Assembly: GCA_016713025.1 (NCBI GenBank)
Contig: JADJPZ010000004.1
Span: 434,001-498,000 of the forward strand
Length of the DNA: 64,000 bases
Origin: Saprospiraceae bacterium
GTDB lineage: Bacteria; Bacteroidota; Bacteroidia; Chitinophagales; Saprospiraceae
Direction: 5' to 3'
A program made the translations under genes and the position numbers. Positions 32,710 through 42,523 of the stretch are shown piece after piece. How positions within the stretch are numbered: position 1 is the stretch's first letter; every line of letters starts with the position of its first letter. The notes below the pieces were generated by a model, which was not told the origin of the DNA, ran no database searches, and worked only from the letters and a program-made list of their open reading frames with translations.

Positions 32710-33978
32710 ATGAAGCCAATATATTCAGTATTGTTGACAGTTTTTTTAATACTGTCTTGTAATGTAACACAAAAAGTAAAAAATAGATCAGAAAGTATGA
32801 CGGCTGAACAAATATTGGGTAACCCTCATTATCAGGCAATCAGTTATGGAGGTTACCGCCAAAAGAGCAGAGATATCCAACCGACCATTTCAGAGTTGAA
32901 GGAAGATTTAAAGATCATGTATGCTATGGGTTTCCGAATCCTGCGCACCTACAATGTCCATCTTGCTGAAGCAAGCAATCTCCTGAGAGCCATCAGGGAA
33001 ATGAAAACTGAAAATCCCCATTTTGAAATGTATGTGATGCTGGGTGCATGGATCGATTGTAAAAATGCCTGGTCCCACCTTCCTGTTGACCACAATCAGG
33101 AAAGTGAAAATAATGAAATAGAAATTCAAAGGGCCATTGAATTGACCAACCAATATCCTGAAATAGTAAAAGTCTTTGCAATTGGTAATGAAGCTATGGT
33201 CAAATGGGCTTCAAGTTACTATGTTCAACCTTGGATTATCCTTAAGTGGGTCAATCATCTGCAGGACTTTAAAAAACAAGGTAAACTTCCCAAAGATTTG
33301 TGGATCACCAGTTCAGACAATTTTGCATCGTGGGGTGGTGGTAGCGATGATTATCATATTGATGACCTGAAAAAGTTGATTCAAGCTGTAGATTATATTT
33401 CTTTGCATACTTATCCTATGCACGATACGCACTATCACCCGGATTTCTGGGGAGTAAAAACTTCAGAATCATCATTGTCTGATAGAGAGAAGGTAGATGC
33501 TACCATGTTGCGAGCCAGAGATTATGCCATACATCAATACCAGAATGTTGTCAGGTATATGAAATCATTGGGTATCAACAAGCCGGTACATTTGGGCGAA
33601 ACAGGTTGGGCTACTCAATCCAGTGAACACTATGGAGACACAGGATCCAAAGCCACAGATGAGTATAAATCCGCAAAATATTACAAACTTATGAGAGATT
33701 GGAGTGATACAAATAAGGTGACATGTTTTTATTTTGAAGCTTTTGATGAGCAATGGAAAGATGCAGCAAATCCATCCGGGTCAGAAAATCATTTTGGTCT
33801 TATCAATTTGAAATCTCAGGCAAAATATGCCATTTGGGACCTTGTGGACAAAGGGGTATTTAAAGGATTGACCCGTGATGGAAAACCAATTTCAAAGACT
33901 TTTAATGGTGACGAAAAACTCATGTGGGATTCAGTAAAAATTCCTAAAACAGTAGAATCCATCAAAGTTTATAAATAG
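32710..33978 (+). CDS. GH17-like glycoside hydrolase, lipoprotein
   Basis: This 422-residue lipoprotein has a lipobox ending at C17 (LILSC). The catalytic domain is a TIM barrel of GH17 type. The acid/base glutamate is E161 (VFAIGNEAMVKW) and the nucleophile E297 (VHLGETGWATQSS), the spacing and context (GNE, GETGW) seen in beta-1,3-glucanases and related transferases. SLHTYPMHDTHYHPDFWG forms the substrate-cleft region. It would act at the cell surface or in the periplasm, cutting beta-1,3-glucans to oligosaccharides for uptake by the neighbouring symporter. It starts 37 bp after the phosphorylase gene, and the whole block is likely one transcript. Confidence 0.8.
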   Translation: MKPIYSVLLTVFLILSCNVTQKVKNRSESMTAEQILGNPHYQAISYGGYRQKSRDIQPTISELKEDLKIMYAMGFRILRTYNVHLAEASNLLRAIREMKTENPHFEMYVMLGAWIDCKNAWSHLPVDHNQESENNEIEIQRAIELTNQYPEIVKVFAIGNEAMVKWASSYYVQPWIILKWVNHLQDFKKQGKLPKDLWITSSDNFASWGGGSDDYHIDDLKKLIQAVDYISLHTYPMHDTHYHPDFWGVKTSESSLSDREKVDATMLRARDYAIHQYQNVVRYMKSLGINKPVHLGETGWATQSSEHYGDTGSKATDEYKSAKYYKLMRDWSDTNKVTCFYFEAFDEQWKDAANPSGSENHFGLINLKSQAKYAIWDLVDKGVFKGLTRDGKPISKTFNGDEKLMWDSVKIPKTVESIKVYK

Positions 33979-34031
33979 GAAAGTCATACAAACCATTATC
34001 TTAAAGTCACAACAAAACAAGCCACATTACG

Positions 34032-35452
34032 ATGAGTACCAATCACAACAAATCCAGTACAGTACCGATGACACAAAAGGTAGCTTTTGGCCTTGGTATG
34101 CTAGCCAATCAAATGTTTCCAGCGGCCTTAGGTATCTTTATGGTAGTGCTCGTACAAGACCTGGGATTCCCCGGGTGGATGTGGGGAATTTTATTCTTTC
34201 TCCCAAGAGTGTATGACTCTCTCACTGATCCTATCATGGGTTTTATTTCTGACAATACACAATCCATTTGGGGCAGGAGGCGGCATTATGTGTTTATAGG
34301 AGCTATCATTATGGGTATTTCGTTCATCATTATGTGGCAGCTCTACAGGGAAGATGGAGTAAATTACAATTTTATTTATTTTCTTCTTTGGTCCATTGCT
34401 TTTTATACAGGATTGACCATTTTCAGCGTGCCATACGTGGCGATGGGCTATGAAATGAGTACTGATTTTCACGAAAGAACAGATATTATGGCTATTGCTC
34501 AGTGGATTGGCCAATGGGCGTGGGTACTAGCCCCTTGGTTATGGGTGGTCATGTATGATCCGACTTGGTTTCCCAATGCCGATACTGCTACACAGACCCT
34601 CGCTATTTGGGTAGGTATTTTTTGTACGATTCTGGCCGTGATTCCTGCCATATTTATTAAGAGTGAATCAACAAAAAATGATGCATCTTTAACTCCGCTT
34701 ACATTTTCTACAGTGGGTTCAGGGATGGTGCAGATAGTCATAAGTTTCAAAGAAGCTTTTGCTTTTGCCCCTTTCAGAAAATTATGCATTTCTACTTTTC
34801 TTATCTTCAATGCATTCAATACTATAGCAAGTTTTTCATTTTTTATAGTAGTCTATCATCTTTTTAATGGTGATGCCGCTAAAGCAGGAATATGGCCTAC
34901 TCTATTTGGTAGTGTAGGTGCACTGGTCACCACTTTCGTTGTTATCCCTATCGTGGCCAGACTTTCAAAAAGGACTGGTAAAAAGAAAGCTTTTATCATT
35001 TCTCAGGGCATATCCATCATAGGCTATATTTTGCTTTGGTTTCTATTTGTTCCGGGTAAGCCGTATATGTTCATTTTTGCACTTCCCTTCTTTTCATTCG
35101 GTATAGGAAGTTTATTTACATTGATGATGTCTATGACTGCAGATGTTTGTGATCTTGATGAACTACACTCCGGGAAGCGAAGAGAAGGTGTTTTTGGAGC
35201 TATCTATTGGTGGATGGTCAAGTTTGGTTTTGCTATTGCAGGATTATTGTCTGGAGCTATCATGTCTCTCATAGGATTTGTGCCTGGTGCAGATTCACAA
35301 AGTGAAGAAGCTATCACGGGATTAAGACTTTTTATTCCGGTGTGCCCATATTAGGTACACTCATAGCCATGTATGTGATGAGAGATTACGACTTGTCAGA
35401 AGAAAAATGTCATGAAATCAGAGCACAGCTCGACCAAAAAAAAGGAGAATAA
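34032..35452 (+). pseudogene. Sugar:cation symporter (GPH/MFS type) with a 3' frameshift
   Basis: The first frame runs to 35354 and gives 440 residues: twelve-helix MFS/GPH layout, opening with VAFGLGMLANQMFPAALGIF, DPIMGFISDNTQSIWGRRR between helices 2 and 3, and TADVCDLDELHSGKRREG, a conserved GPH loop. At about 35340 the frame breaks. The next frame reads PILGTLIAMYVMRDYDLSEE and on to a TAA at 35450-35452, the normal end of this family. One missing base near 35338-35342 explains this. It could be a sequencing or assembly error or a real mutation; the truncated protein would lose the last helix and tail. Expected role: uptake of gluco-oligosaccharides. Confidence 0.8.
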
Positions 35453-35473
35453 ACTGTCCAATTATCTTAATAT

Positions 35474-36385
35474 ATGTCTTACAGATCAGAACAAATTGCT
35501 CCTTATCAAGGGTTTCCTTATCAGCACAATGATGTGTTTATGGTAAATATGGGTGTGGAGGACATTGATGCATTGTTTCTGGAAATCCTGAATAGCGGAA
35601 TTCATGGTATTTGCTTTAGTCTTTATGAAGACGGACAAAAACCGGGTGACATCATTTCAGCAGCTCAGGTAAAAAGACGAATAGAAATTATAAGGCATCA
35701 TGCACAATGGGTCAGATCATTTTCAACAACAGAAGGCAACGAACTCATCCCTGAAATAGCCAAGCAACATGGAATGAAAACCATGGTTGGAGCATGGTTA
35801 GGAAATGATAAAGGAAAAAATGAACAAGAATTAAAAAACCTTGTTTCGCTTTGCCAAAATGGATTGGTGGATATTGCAGTAGTTGGAAATGAAGTTTTGT
35901 ACAGAAACGACCTGACCCTCGATGAACTCCTAGAACACATAAAGCTGATAAAAACTCAGGTTCCTGACATTACTGTAGGATATGTAGATGCTTATTATGA
36001 GTTTAGCAGGCATCCGGAGTTGGTAGAAGTTTGCGATGTCGTTTTGACCAATTATTACCCATTTTGGGAAGGTACAAGTTTTGAAGATTCATTAGGGCAT
36101 CTTCATCATATGCACCAGCAAACGTTACAGGCAGCCAACGATAAAAAAATCATCATTACAGAAACAGGATGGCCAAGCCAGGGTGAAAATACTAATAACG
36201 CTTTTCCGGATCCGATTTCTGCGATGAAATACTTTATCAATGCACAGTTATGGGCAATGGATGCAGGAATCGAAATGTTTTATTTTTCATCTTTTGACGA
36301 GTCGTGGAAAGTAGGTGCAGAAGGTGAGGTAGGGGCTTATTGGGGACTTTGGGATAAAAATGAAAAATTGAAATATATCAAGTAA
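35474..36385 (+). CDS. GH17-like glycoside hydrolase, cytoplasmic
   Basis: This 303-residue protein is a compact GH17-type barrel without a signal peptide. Predicted acid/base is E140 (IAVVGNEVLYRND) and nucleophile E230 (IIITETGWPSQGE), matching the GNE and TETGWPS hallmarks of the family. With the second GH17-like protein being a lipoprotein, the locus would have one extracytoplasmic and one cytoplasmic beta-glucanase or transferase, the latter working on imported oligosaccharides. It starts 21 bp after the end of the frameshifted symporter. Confidence 0.8.
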   Translation: MSYRSEQIAPYQGFPYQHNDVFMVNMGVEDIDALFLEILNSGIHGICFSLYEDGQKPGDIISAAQVKRRIEIIRHHAQWVRSFSTTEGNELIPEIAKQHGMKTMVGAWLGNDKGKNEQELKNLVSLCQNGLVDIAVVGNEVLYRNDLTLDELLEHIKLIKTQVPDITVGYVDAYYEFSRHPELVEVCDVVLTNYYPFWEGTSFEDSLGHLHHMHQQTLQAANDKKIIITETGWPSQGENTNNAFPDPISAMKYFINAQLWAMDAGIEMFYFSSFDESWKVGAEGEVGAYWGLWDKNEKLKYIK

Positions 36386-36454
36386 GAAAAAATTTGAATG
36401 ATCTACTTAAAAAATTTATTAATCAAATATTTTGGGAAATACTTAAAAGATTGA

Positions 36455-37075
36455 ATGACAGCATTTTTATACATCATTTTAATATGTATTCTGATAACGG
36501 CGTTGCTTGTCCTCTACTTCAAGTTATCAAATACAAATAGAGAAGTGATAAAATGGAAGGAACAAAATGATGCTAGTACAATCTTACTGAAATCTATTCA
36601 GAACGAAGTCAAAAAAAATAATGAAACCATCGCATTGCAGGAAAATCTTTTGCGAATCAAAACTAAAGATATAATTATAAAATCAAGGGAACTCGACGAA
36701 AAAAACCACCTTATAGGACTCATTAAGACCAAAATTTCGGATGCTCAGCAAAATCCTGCTAAAATCAAAAACAGAGTTCATGAAATTGATCTCGAATTAG
36801 AACATTTTTTAAAGGTAGAAGATCACACTTTTGAGATGCAGATGGACGAATTGAACCAGGCATTCATGAAGCTCCTAAAATCAAAATTTCCTGAAATCAC
36901 TCCACATGACCAAAGGATCTGCCTATATATCAAAACAGGAATGTCATCTCTTGAAATGGCAGCTCTCATGAATGTACTGCCTTCAAGTATTTATATCAGC
37001 AGGTCACGACTTAGAAAAAAACTCGGTTTGGAAATGGATCAGGATTTGTACGGATTTCTGACGCAGCTCAGATGA
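36455..37075 (+). CDS. Membrane-anchored coiled-coil protein with C-terminal HTH
   Basis: This 206-residue protein has an N-terminal transmembrane helix (FLYIILICILITALLVLYF), a coiled coil of about 90 residues, and a C-terminal LuxR-like helix-turn-helix (ITPHDQRICLYIKTGMSSLE, then SIYISRSRLRKKLGLEM). This tail is the same type found at the end of the TPR and triple-tyrosine regulators of Bacteroidota. Here the sensor part is missing or reduced to the membrane segment. It follows the glucan genes by 69 bp and could regulate them, but that is inference from position. Confidence 0.7.
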   Translation: MTAFLYIILICILITALLVLYFKLSNTNREVIKWKEQNDASTILLKSIQNEVKKNNETIALQENLLRIKTKDIIIKSRELDEKNHLIGLIKTKISDAQQNPAKIKNRVHEIDLELEHFLKVEDHTFEMQMDELNQAFMKLLKSKFPEITPHDQRICLYIKTGMSSLEMAALMNVLPSSIYISRSRLRKKLGLEMDQDLYGFLTQLR

Positions 37076-37714
37076 ACATTTCTATAGCTGATCAGCCTTG
37101 AAATTTAATTTTCAAATCCATAAATAAGCGTATTAGTTCTACTTTGTTAACTTAAGAATTGAGTCCAAAATGTTTCAAACTTCTTCATTTGTTTTATGCC
37201 ACCCATTCAAAACCATGACAATGTAAATACCAAGTTAAAAAATGATTTATAGCTTAATAATGGGACTATCTTCATTTGTCTGGCTTTGTCGCTCAAGCCG
37301 CGACTGGCTTTTACTTTTTTTCATTACCAAAAAAAGTAAACAACCCGCCTGCCTACGGAGTCGGGCAGGAAAAGGTTAGTTCCGCTAAATCGCTCCGCGT
37401 ACCGGAACGGCCACGCTTCTTATATTCTAATTTAATGTTTGCTATTTAGCCTAGGTTAAATACAATATCTGATCGATTATATGACGTAAAAGCTAAGTTG
37501 ACAAAGTAGTATTAAGCATCAAAAATCAGGATTGAATAAAGATGCGGTTAAAAATTACGGGATTGGTAAGTAAAAATAAAATTTGATATGCAAACTAACC
37601 CAAACTCAAAATTAGTAATTTTTCCGAATAAATGTGATAAAAAAATTGGTAAAACCGCATTACAATTTACATTTGTATTTTTATATTTTTTACCTTTTTT
37701 AAAATTCCAGTAGT
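37076..37714. other. Intergenic region with several hairpins
   Basis: About 640 bp without a gene. Between 37310 and 37412 it holds a 12-bp stem TTTACTTTTTTT/AAAAAAAGTAAA (37310-37321, 37329-37340), a CCTGCC/GGCAGG stem (37348-37353, 37364-37369) and a GTTCCG/CGGAAC stem. The short palindrome-rich block resembles sequences repeated in many Bacteroidota genomes. Outside it nothing was recognised. Confidence 0.5.
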
Positions 37715-40700
37715 ATGAATATTTCTTTGCCAAAATACGTGAATTTGTTTTTCGCATTAATTTTGTTTACGTCATTCATTTATTCCCAAGATAACTCTTC
37801 CAAATCCTTTGATAATCTAAAATTCCGTTACATAGGTGTCGATGGCAACAGAACCATCGCTGTTGTAGGTGAAGTAGGTAATCCCATGGTCTCTTATGTA
37901 GGGGCGGCATCAGGTGGTATCTTCAAGACCGAAGATGGAGGGCTTAATTGGAAACCCATCTTTGACGATCAGGATGTGGCAGCCATAGGTTCATTGGCTA
38001 TCGCGCCTTCCAATCAGAATCAAATATGGTGCGGTACAGGGGAAACTTTTGTAATTCGACCCGCACATCAATATGGCAACGGTATCTACAAATCATCTGA
38101 TGCAGGCAAAACATGGAAACATATGGGACTTGAAAATTCAGCCCGAATAGGTAGAATAGTCGTACACCCGGTAGATACCAATACTGTTTATGCCGCCGTA
38201 TTGGGTAATACTCATGCACCCCAGAAAGATAAAGGTGTGTATAAAACAACAGATGGAGGCAAAACCTGGCAACAGGTATTTTTTGTCAATGAATATACAG
38301 GATGTAATGAGATTGAAATAGACCTGAATAACCCTGATATATTATTCGCTGCTATGTGGCAGGCCGATATAAAAACATGGGGACTGAAGTCCGGAGGAGA
38401 GGGCAGTGGTATCTACCGCTCGACAGATGCCGGCAAAACCTGGGAACCTATGAATACCAAAGGTATAGAGTTTGGTAAAAATCATCCTGTCGGAAAAACA
38501 TCAGTCTGTATCGCACCATCCAACTCCAACATCGTTTATGCGCTCATAGAAGATAAGGAACCCAGATTGTATCGCACCGAAAATGGCGGAAATAGCTGGA
38601 CATTGGTCAAAAAAGACCATTCTATGGCGCAACGCGCACCTTATTACACCAGGGTACGCGTATCCACCGGAAGTGCCGATGAAGTATATACCATTTGTGT
38701 CAATATCCTGAAATCCAAAGATGGAGGTAAAACCTGGGTAAAAGGGGAAGGAAGTCCATGGGCGATGGGCGGTGATTGTCATGATATGTGGTTTGACCCC
38801 AAAAATCCCAACAGACAAATGGTAGCTCATGATGGCTGTATGAATATGTCCATGAATGGCGGGAAATCATGGCAAAACATCAATCTACCTGTAGCACAAA
38901 TGTATCATGTGGCTGTGGATAATATGATTCCGTACCATGTTTTTGGCAACAGGCAGGATGGATATTCTTATCGTGGTCCGTCCAACAGCAGGACAGGAAG
39001 TATCACACTCAGCCATTGGGAGAATTGTGGTGGATGTGAGTCAGGTTTTGCTCAGGCCGATCCGTTTCAACCCAATATTATCTGGTCTGGCTGTTATGAT
39101 GGTGGACTGGATGTCACGGATATGAATACAGGTATAGCAAGAGATGTAAGGGTATGGCCGGAAACTCAGTACGGCTGGAAACCTGCAGATGTAAAATATC
39201 GCTGGCACTGGAATTTTCCGATGGTCATCTCTAAGCATCAACGAAATACCGTGTGGGTAGGAAGCCAGTTTATACACAGGACTACCAACGGAGGTCAATC
39301 GTGGGAAATCATCAGCCCTGACCTCACGACTGCCGATCCCTCCAAAATGGACAATTCAGGTGGTATAGCCAATGATAACCTCAATACCTGGGATGGATGT
39401 ACTACACTCAATATGGCTGAATCCCCTGTGGCAGATGGTACGCTTTGGGTAGGTACCAATGATGGTTTGCTCCATGTCACCACTGATGGTGGCAAAAACT
39501 GGATCAATGTGACTAAAAACATATCCGGTTTGCCGGAAGGTGGTTCGGTTTCTTGTATCGAGCCATCTCATTTTGATGCAAAAACCTGCTATGTATCATA
39601 CAGACTCAATTATATAGGTGATACAAAATCATACATTTTTAAAACCACAGACAATGGTCTTACCTGGATAAAAATTAAGGGTGATATTCCGCAAAATCAA
39701 TTATCCACCATTTTCCAGATCAAAGAAGACCCCGCATTAAAAGGTTTGTTGTATACCGGCACAGACAATGGCTTGTATTTTTCCCACAATGATGGTCAAA
39801 AATGGACACGGCTGAAAAATAACCTCCCTCCGGCGCCTGTATATGGTATTGCGGTTCAAAAGCACTTTGGCGACCTGGTGATTGGCACATACGGACGTGG
39901 TTTTTATATCCTGGATGACTTGACACCTATCAGAGAGTGGACAAACCAGGTGAAAGACAAATCTAATCATTTGTTTGGTATAAGACCGGCCTATAGATTT
40001 CAAAGATTACAAGGTACGCATGCTGAGGGAGGTGATTTTTCAGGTCAAAATCCTTCCTACGGGGCGACTATCAATTATTATCAAAAAGATACTTTATCAA
40101 AAGCTGCAAAAATTGTTGTCTTAAACATGTCGGGAGATACCATAAAAAAATATACGGCTATAAACAAATCCGGTATTTTCAGAACAAATTGGGATCTACG
40201 TGGAGAAGCAGCCAAACTGCCCAGACTGAGCACCAAACCAAGAGGCAATGATTGGCTGGAGTTGGACAAAGATGGTACAAGACCTATCTATCCCTGGGAC
40301 TTAGATATGCAACCGGGTCTTAATGCACCTTTGGTACCTGAAGGAAAGTATAAAGTACAATATATTGCGGACAACAAAGTACAGGAACAAATAGTCGAAG
40401 TCAAAAAAGATCCCAATTTACCAAGCAGCACAGAAGATATCAAAAAGCAATACGAATTCGGTGTGAAACTCAACAGAGACATTAAAGTCACCACAAAGCT
40501 TATTGAAGATATGGAAAAACAAAGGGCAGCTTTACTCAAAGCCATAGCCAGTGAAAAATCAGACATAAAGAAAAAGGACCTGACTCATCTTGAAGAACAA
40601 ATCTACCAATTAGAAAGTGGACTATTGGATTTGAAGCAGACCGGTGCAAGGCAAGATAACTTTAGAAATCCTGTGAATGTTCTGGAGCGTTTTCTTGCTA

Positions 40701-40861
40701 TAGGAAAAGAGCTATTAGTATCCAGTGGAGACCATCCGCCTACCAACCAACAAGCAGAAGTCTATACATTGACCAATAAAAAATTAATATCTATTCAGGA
40801 AGCGCACAAAAAACTGATGGAATCAAAAGAGTGGAAGGCATGGATAGGGGACAGGCCTTAA
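37715..40861 (+). CDS. Secreted sortilin/VPS10-like BNR-repeat protein
   Basis: This 1048-residue protein has a signal peptide (MNISLPKYVNLFFALILFT). It also has at least seven BNR/Asp-box repeats of the S-x-D-x-G-x-T-W type (KTEDGGLNWKP, KSSDAGKTWKH, KTTDGGKTWQQ, RSTDAGKTWEP, KSKDGGKTWVK, KTTDNGLTWIK). These indicate a double ten-bladed propeller like VPS10/sortilin. After about residue 750 comes a beta-rich region and a C-terminal helical pair (KQYEFGVKLNRDIKVTTKLI). Many such proteins occur in Bacteroidota under the name glycosyl hydrolase or VPS10 domain protein; a catalytic activity has not been established and none is claimed here. No T9SS sorting domain is visible. Confidence 0.82.
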   Translation: MNISLPKYVNLFFALILFTSFIYSQDNSSKSFDNLKFRYIGVDGNRTIAVVGEVGNPMVSYVGAASGGIFKTEDGGLNWKPIFDDQDVAAIGSLAIAPSNQNQIWCGTGETFVIRPAHQYGNGIYKSSDAGKTWKHMGLENSARIGRIVVHPVDTNTVYAAVLGNTHAPQKDKGVYKTTDGGKTWQQVFFVNEYTGCNEIEIDLNNPDILFAAMWQADIKTWGLKSGGEGSGIYRSTDAGKTWEPMNTKGIEFGKNHPVGKTSVCIAPSNSNIVYALIEDKEPRLYRTENGGNSWTLVKKDHSMAQRAPYYTRVRVSTGSADEVYTICVNILKSKDGGKTWVKGEGSPWAMGGDCHDMWFDPKNPNRQMVAHDGCMNMSMNGGKSWQNINLPVAQMYHVAVDNMIPYHVFGNRQDGYSYRGPSNSRTGSITLSHWENCGGCESGFAQADPFQPNIIWSGCYDGGLDVTDMNTGIARDVRVWPETQYGWKPADVKYRWHWNFPMVISKHQRNTVWVGSQFIHRTTNGGQSWEIISPDLTTADPSKMDNSGGIANDNLNTWDGCTTLNMAESPVADGTLWVGTNDGLLHVTTDGGKNWINVTKNISGLPEGGSVSCIEPSHFDAKTCYVSYRLNYIGDTKSYIFKTTDNGLTWIKIKGDIPQNQLSTIFQIKEDPALKGLLYTGTDNGLYFSHNDGQKWTRLKNNLPPAPVYGIAVQKHFGDLVIGTYGRGFYILDDLTPIREWTNQVKDKSNHLFGIRPAYRFQRLQGTHAEGGDFSGQNPSYGATINYYQKDTLSKAAKIVVLNMSGDTIKKYTAINKSGIFRTNWDLRGEAAKLPRLSTKPRGNDWLELDKDGTRPIYPWDLDMQPGLNAPLVPEGKYKVQYIADNKVQEQIVEVKKDPNLPSSTEDIKKQYEFGVKLNRDIKVTTKLIEDMEKQRAALLKAIASEKSDIKKKDLTHLEEQIYQLESGLLDLKQTGARQDNFRNPVNVLERFLAIGKELLVSSGDHPPTNQQAEVYTLTNKKLISIQEAHKKLMESKEWKAWIGDRP

Positions 40862-40934
40862 AATAGATAAAAAATGTCTGATAGAACCTGACGAATGATG
40901 ACATTACGTTAATGAAACTAATAATTCAATTACT

Positions 40935-41696
40935 TTGGACATCATTACACATACCATGTCGGGAGTCTTAGTTGGAGCTACAGTCGCTTCATCTGCAATT
41001 AGCACCAAGGCAAAAATAAACATCATTCTGGTTGGAGCATTGGGAGGTTGTTTGCCGGACATTGACGCCATCAGTCTTTGGTCGGGATTTGATGATACTT
41101 TTGGAAAAATATTTAATCTCAATCATGCCGGACATGAGATATATTTCAGTAAGTTTTGGTACTCACATCATGGTTTTTTCCACTCCATAGCAGCGATAGT
41201 AGTATACCTATTGCTATATGTGACAGTAATGAAAATGGATGCAATAATGGCCAAGAAATCAACAAATGTAAACTATCATGCCTTTGTGGCATTTTCAGGT
41301 GGATATCTGGCACATATACTTAAAGACTTACCTACGCCTTCGGGAAGTTGGGGTGGTATCAATCTGTTCTGGCCTTCTTCTGAGTGGATTGGTGGTACCG
41401 GACAGACGTGGTGGTGGAACAATTATGATATATTTTTGATAGTTTTGGTCTCATGCACCATCAACATTATTATGGCCTTTTGGAATACTAAATGGAAGAA
41501 AACAGTTTCTATAACAATTTTGTCAATGGCTTTCTTTATGATCATTTTTCAAATCAACAACAGACATTTTGATTTCAATGCCAGTGGTTATGGGGCAAAA
41601 GAATCCATTTCACTGGACATCCAAAGGGAAATTCTTGGTGAAAAGCTTTTTGACTTCATGGTCAAATTGGATAATAAGATAAAGATCAATTTCTAA
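40935..41696 (+). CDS. YdjM-like membrane-bound metal-dependent hydrolase
   Basis: This 253-residue membrane protein belongs to the YdjM/DUF457 group: N-terminal DIITHTMSGVLVGA with a metal-binding histidine, GGCLPDIDAIS, the SHHGFFHSI motif, then several transmembrane helices and HILKDLPTPSG. The start is a TTG at 40935. It is needed to keep the conserved THTMSG opening. No upstream in-frame ATG exists because a TGA lies about 40 bases upstream. The last 10 codons and following bases (41663-41715) recur beyond the downstream toxin-antitoxin module. Confidence 0.75.
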   Translation: MDIITHTMSGVLVGATVASSAISTKAKINIILVGALGGCLPDIDAISLWSGFDDTFGKIFNLNHAGHEIYFSKFWYSHHGFFHSIAAIVVYLLLYVTVMKMDAIMAKKSTNVNYHAFVAFSGGYLAHILKDLPTPSGSWGGINLFWPSSEWIGGTGQTWWWNNYDIFLIVLVSCTINIIMAFWNTKWKKTVSITILSMAFFMIIFQINNRHFDFNASGYGAKESISLDIQREILGEKLFDFMVKLDNKIKINF

Positions 41697-41713
41697 ATAA
41701 TTAATACCTACTT
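41663..41713 (+). repeat. Direct repeat flanking the toxin-antitoxin module, left copy
   Basis: CAAATTGGATAAT...AAAGATCAATTTCTAAATAA followed by TACCTAC is found at 41663-41713 and again at 42459-42504. The copies differ by two substitutions, a four-base gap (TTAA) and one inserted C. The left copy contains the end of the YdjM-like gene; the right copy lies before the amidohydrolase gene. It marks the boundaries of an inserted or duplicated module of about 800 bp. Confidence 0.8.
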
Positions 41714-41896
41714 ATATCCATTGTAAAATTATACTTGATTTGAATTGACAACTTTTTATTAGTCAAAAGTTATTGAATTATACATTCTTAATGTATTGGA
41801 TCGAGGACTTCGACCATCACGGAAAATGATTCTCAAATTTGAAATATGAACTAAATAATATATTTTGATGTTAAAAAGATCGAGTAATAAATTAAG

Positions 41897-42112
41897 ATGA
41901 GACAAGTAACTATATATACGACTGATAAGGAATATAGCCATTTTATAGAGCTGGCAAAAAACCTTCATTATGTCAAAAAAATAGAAACAGATGAAGAACC
42001 ATCAAAGACTTTACTTATAAATGAGATCAAAGAAGCTGTTGATAATCTTGCTTTAGCCAGAAAAGGTAAACTAAAACTTAAATCTGCAAGAGAATTGTAT
42101 AATGAGTTATAA
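41897..42112 (+). CDS. Antitoxin of a RelE-type pair
   Basis: This small protein of 71 residues starts MRQVTIYTTDKEYSHFIELA, followed by a charged segment (VKKIETDEEPSKTLL) and a C-terminal helix (KGKLKLKSARELYNEL) ready to bind a toxin groove. It overlaps the next gene by 11 bp. The sequence resembles uncharacterised Bacteroidota antitoxins paired with RelE toxins; no helix-turn-helix was recognised. Its role is read mainly from the partner and the overlap. Confidence 0.72.
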   Translation: MRQVTIYTTDKEYSHFIELAKNLHYVKKIETDEEPSKTLLINEIKEAVDNLALARKGKLKLKSARELYNEL

Positions 42113-42431
42113 TGTTTTATCTATTCCGCCTTTTAATAAGCAAATAAAACGTTTAAGCAAAAAATACCCGTCTTTAAAAGAAGAATTCCTTAATTTAATT
42201 GAAAGCCTTGAAGAAAACCCTATTCAGGGTATCGATCTAGGTAACAATTGTTTTAAAATTCGACTATCTATCGCATCCAAGGGGAAAGGTAAAAGTGGAG
42301 GTGCAAGAGTAATTACAAATATATTCATTTCTTCTGAAACAGTATATTTGCTTGCCATTTATGACAAGTCTGAAAAAGAAAACCTGTCAGAAAAGGAACT
42401 GATCGAACTGCTGAGATTTTTGCCTGAATAG
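42102..42431 (+). CDS. RelE/ParE-family toxin
   Basis: This 109-residue protein has the RelE fold pattern: IPPFNKQIKRLSKKYPSLKE helical pair, LIESLEENPIQGIDLG, then the beta sheet with FKIRLSIASKGKGKSGGARV, VITNIFISSETVYLLAIYDK and a C-terminal helix ending LLRFLPE. The R-containing strands could supply the catalytic site of an mRNA interferase. It is translated from inside the antitoxin gene (11-bp overlap). The two-gene module lies between direct repeats of the YdjM-like gene's 3' end, indicating it arrived as a unit. Confidence 0.85.
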   Translation: MSYNVLSIPPFNKQIKRLSKKYPSLKEEFLNLIESLEENPIQGIDLGNNCFKIRLSIASKGKGKSGGARVITNIFISSETVYLLAIYDKSEKENLSEKELIELLRFLPE

Positions 42432-42458
42432 AAACACAAAAGACGAATTTGTTATAAA

Positions 42459-42504
42459 CAAATTGGATAATCAAATAAAGATCAATTTCTAAATAATACC
42501 TACC
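42459..42504 (+). repeat. Direct repeat flanking the toxin-antitoxin module, right copy
   Basis: Second copy of the 45-50-bp repeat described at 41663, here without coding context. It ends about 20 bases before the ATG of the amidohydrolase gene. The ancestral junction was probably YdjM-like gene then amidohydrolase gene, without the toxin pair. Confidence 0.8.
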
Positions 42505-42523
42505 TTTACAGCCATAAGCAATA

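Noticed and set aside
37715..40861. Sialidase or other glycoside hydrolase assignment from the Asp-box repeats
   Set aside because: Asp-box repeats alone only show the propeller fold; no sialidase arginine triad or other catalytic set was recognised.
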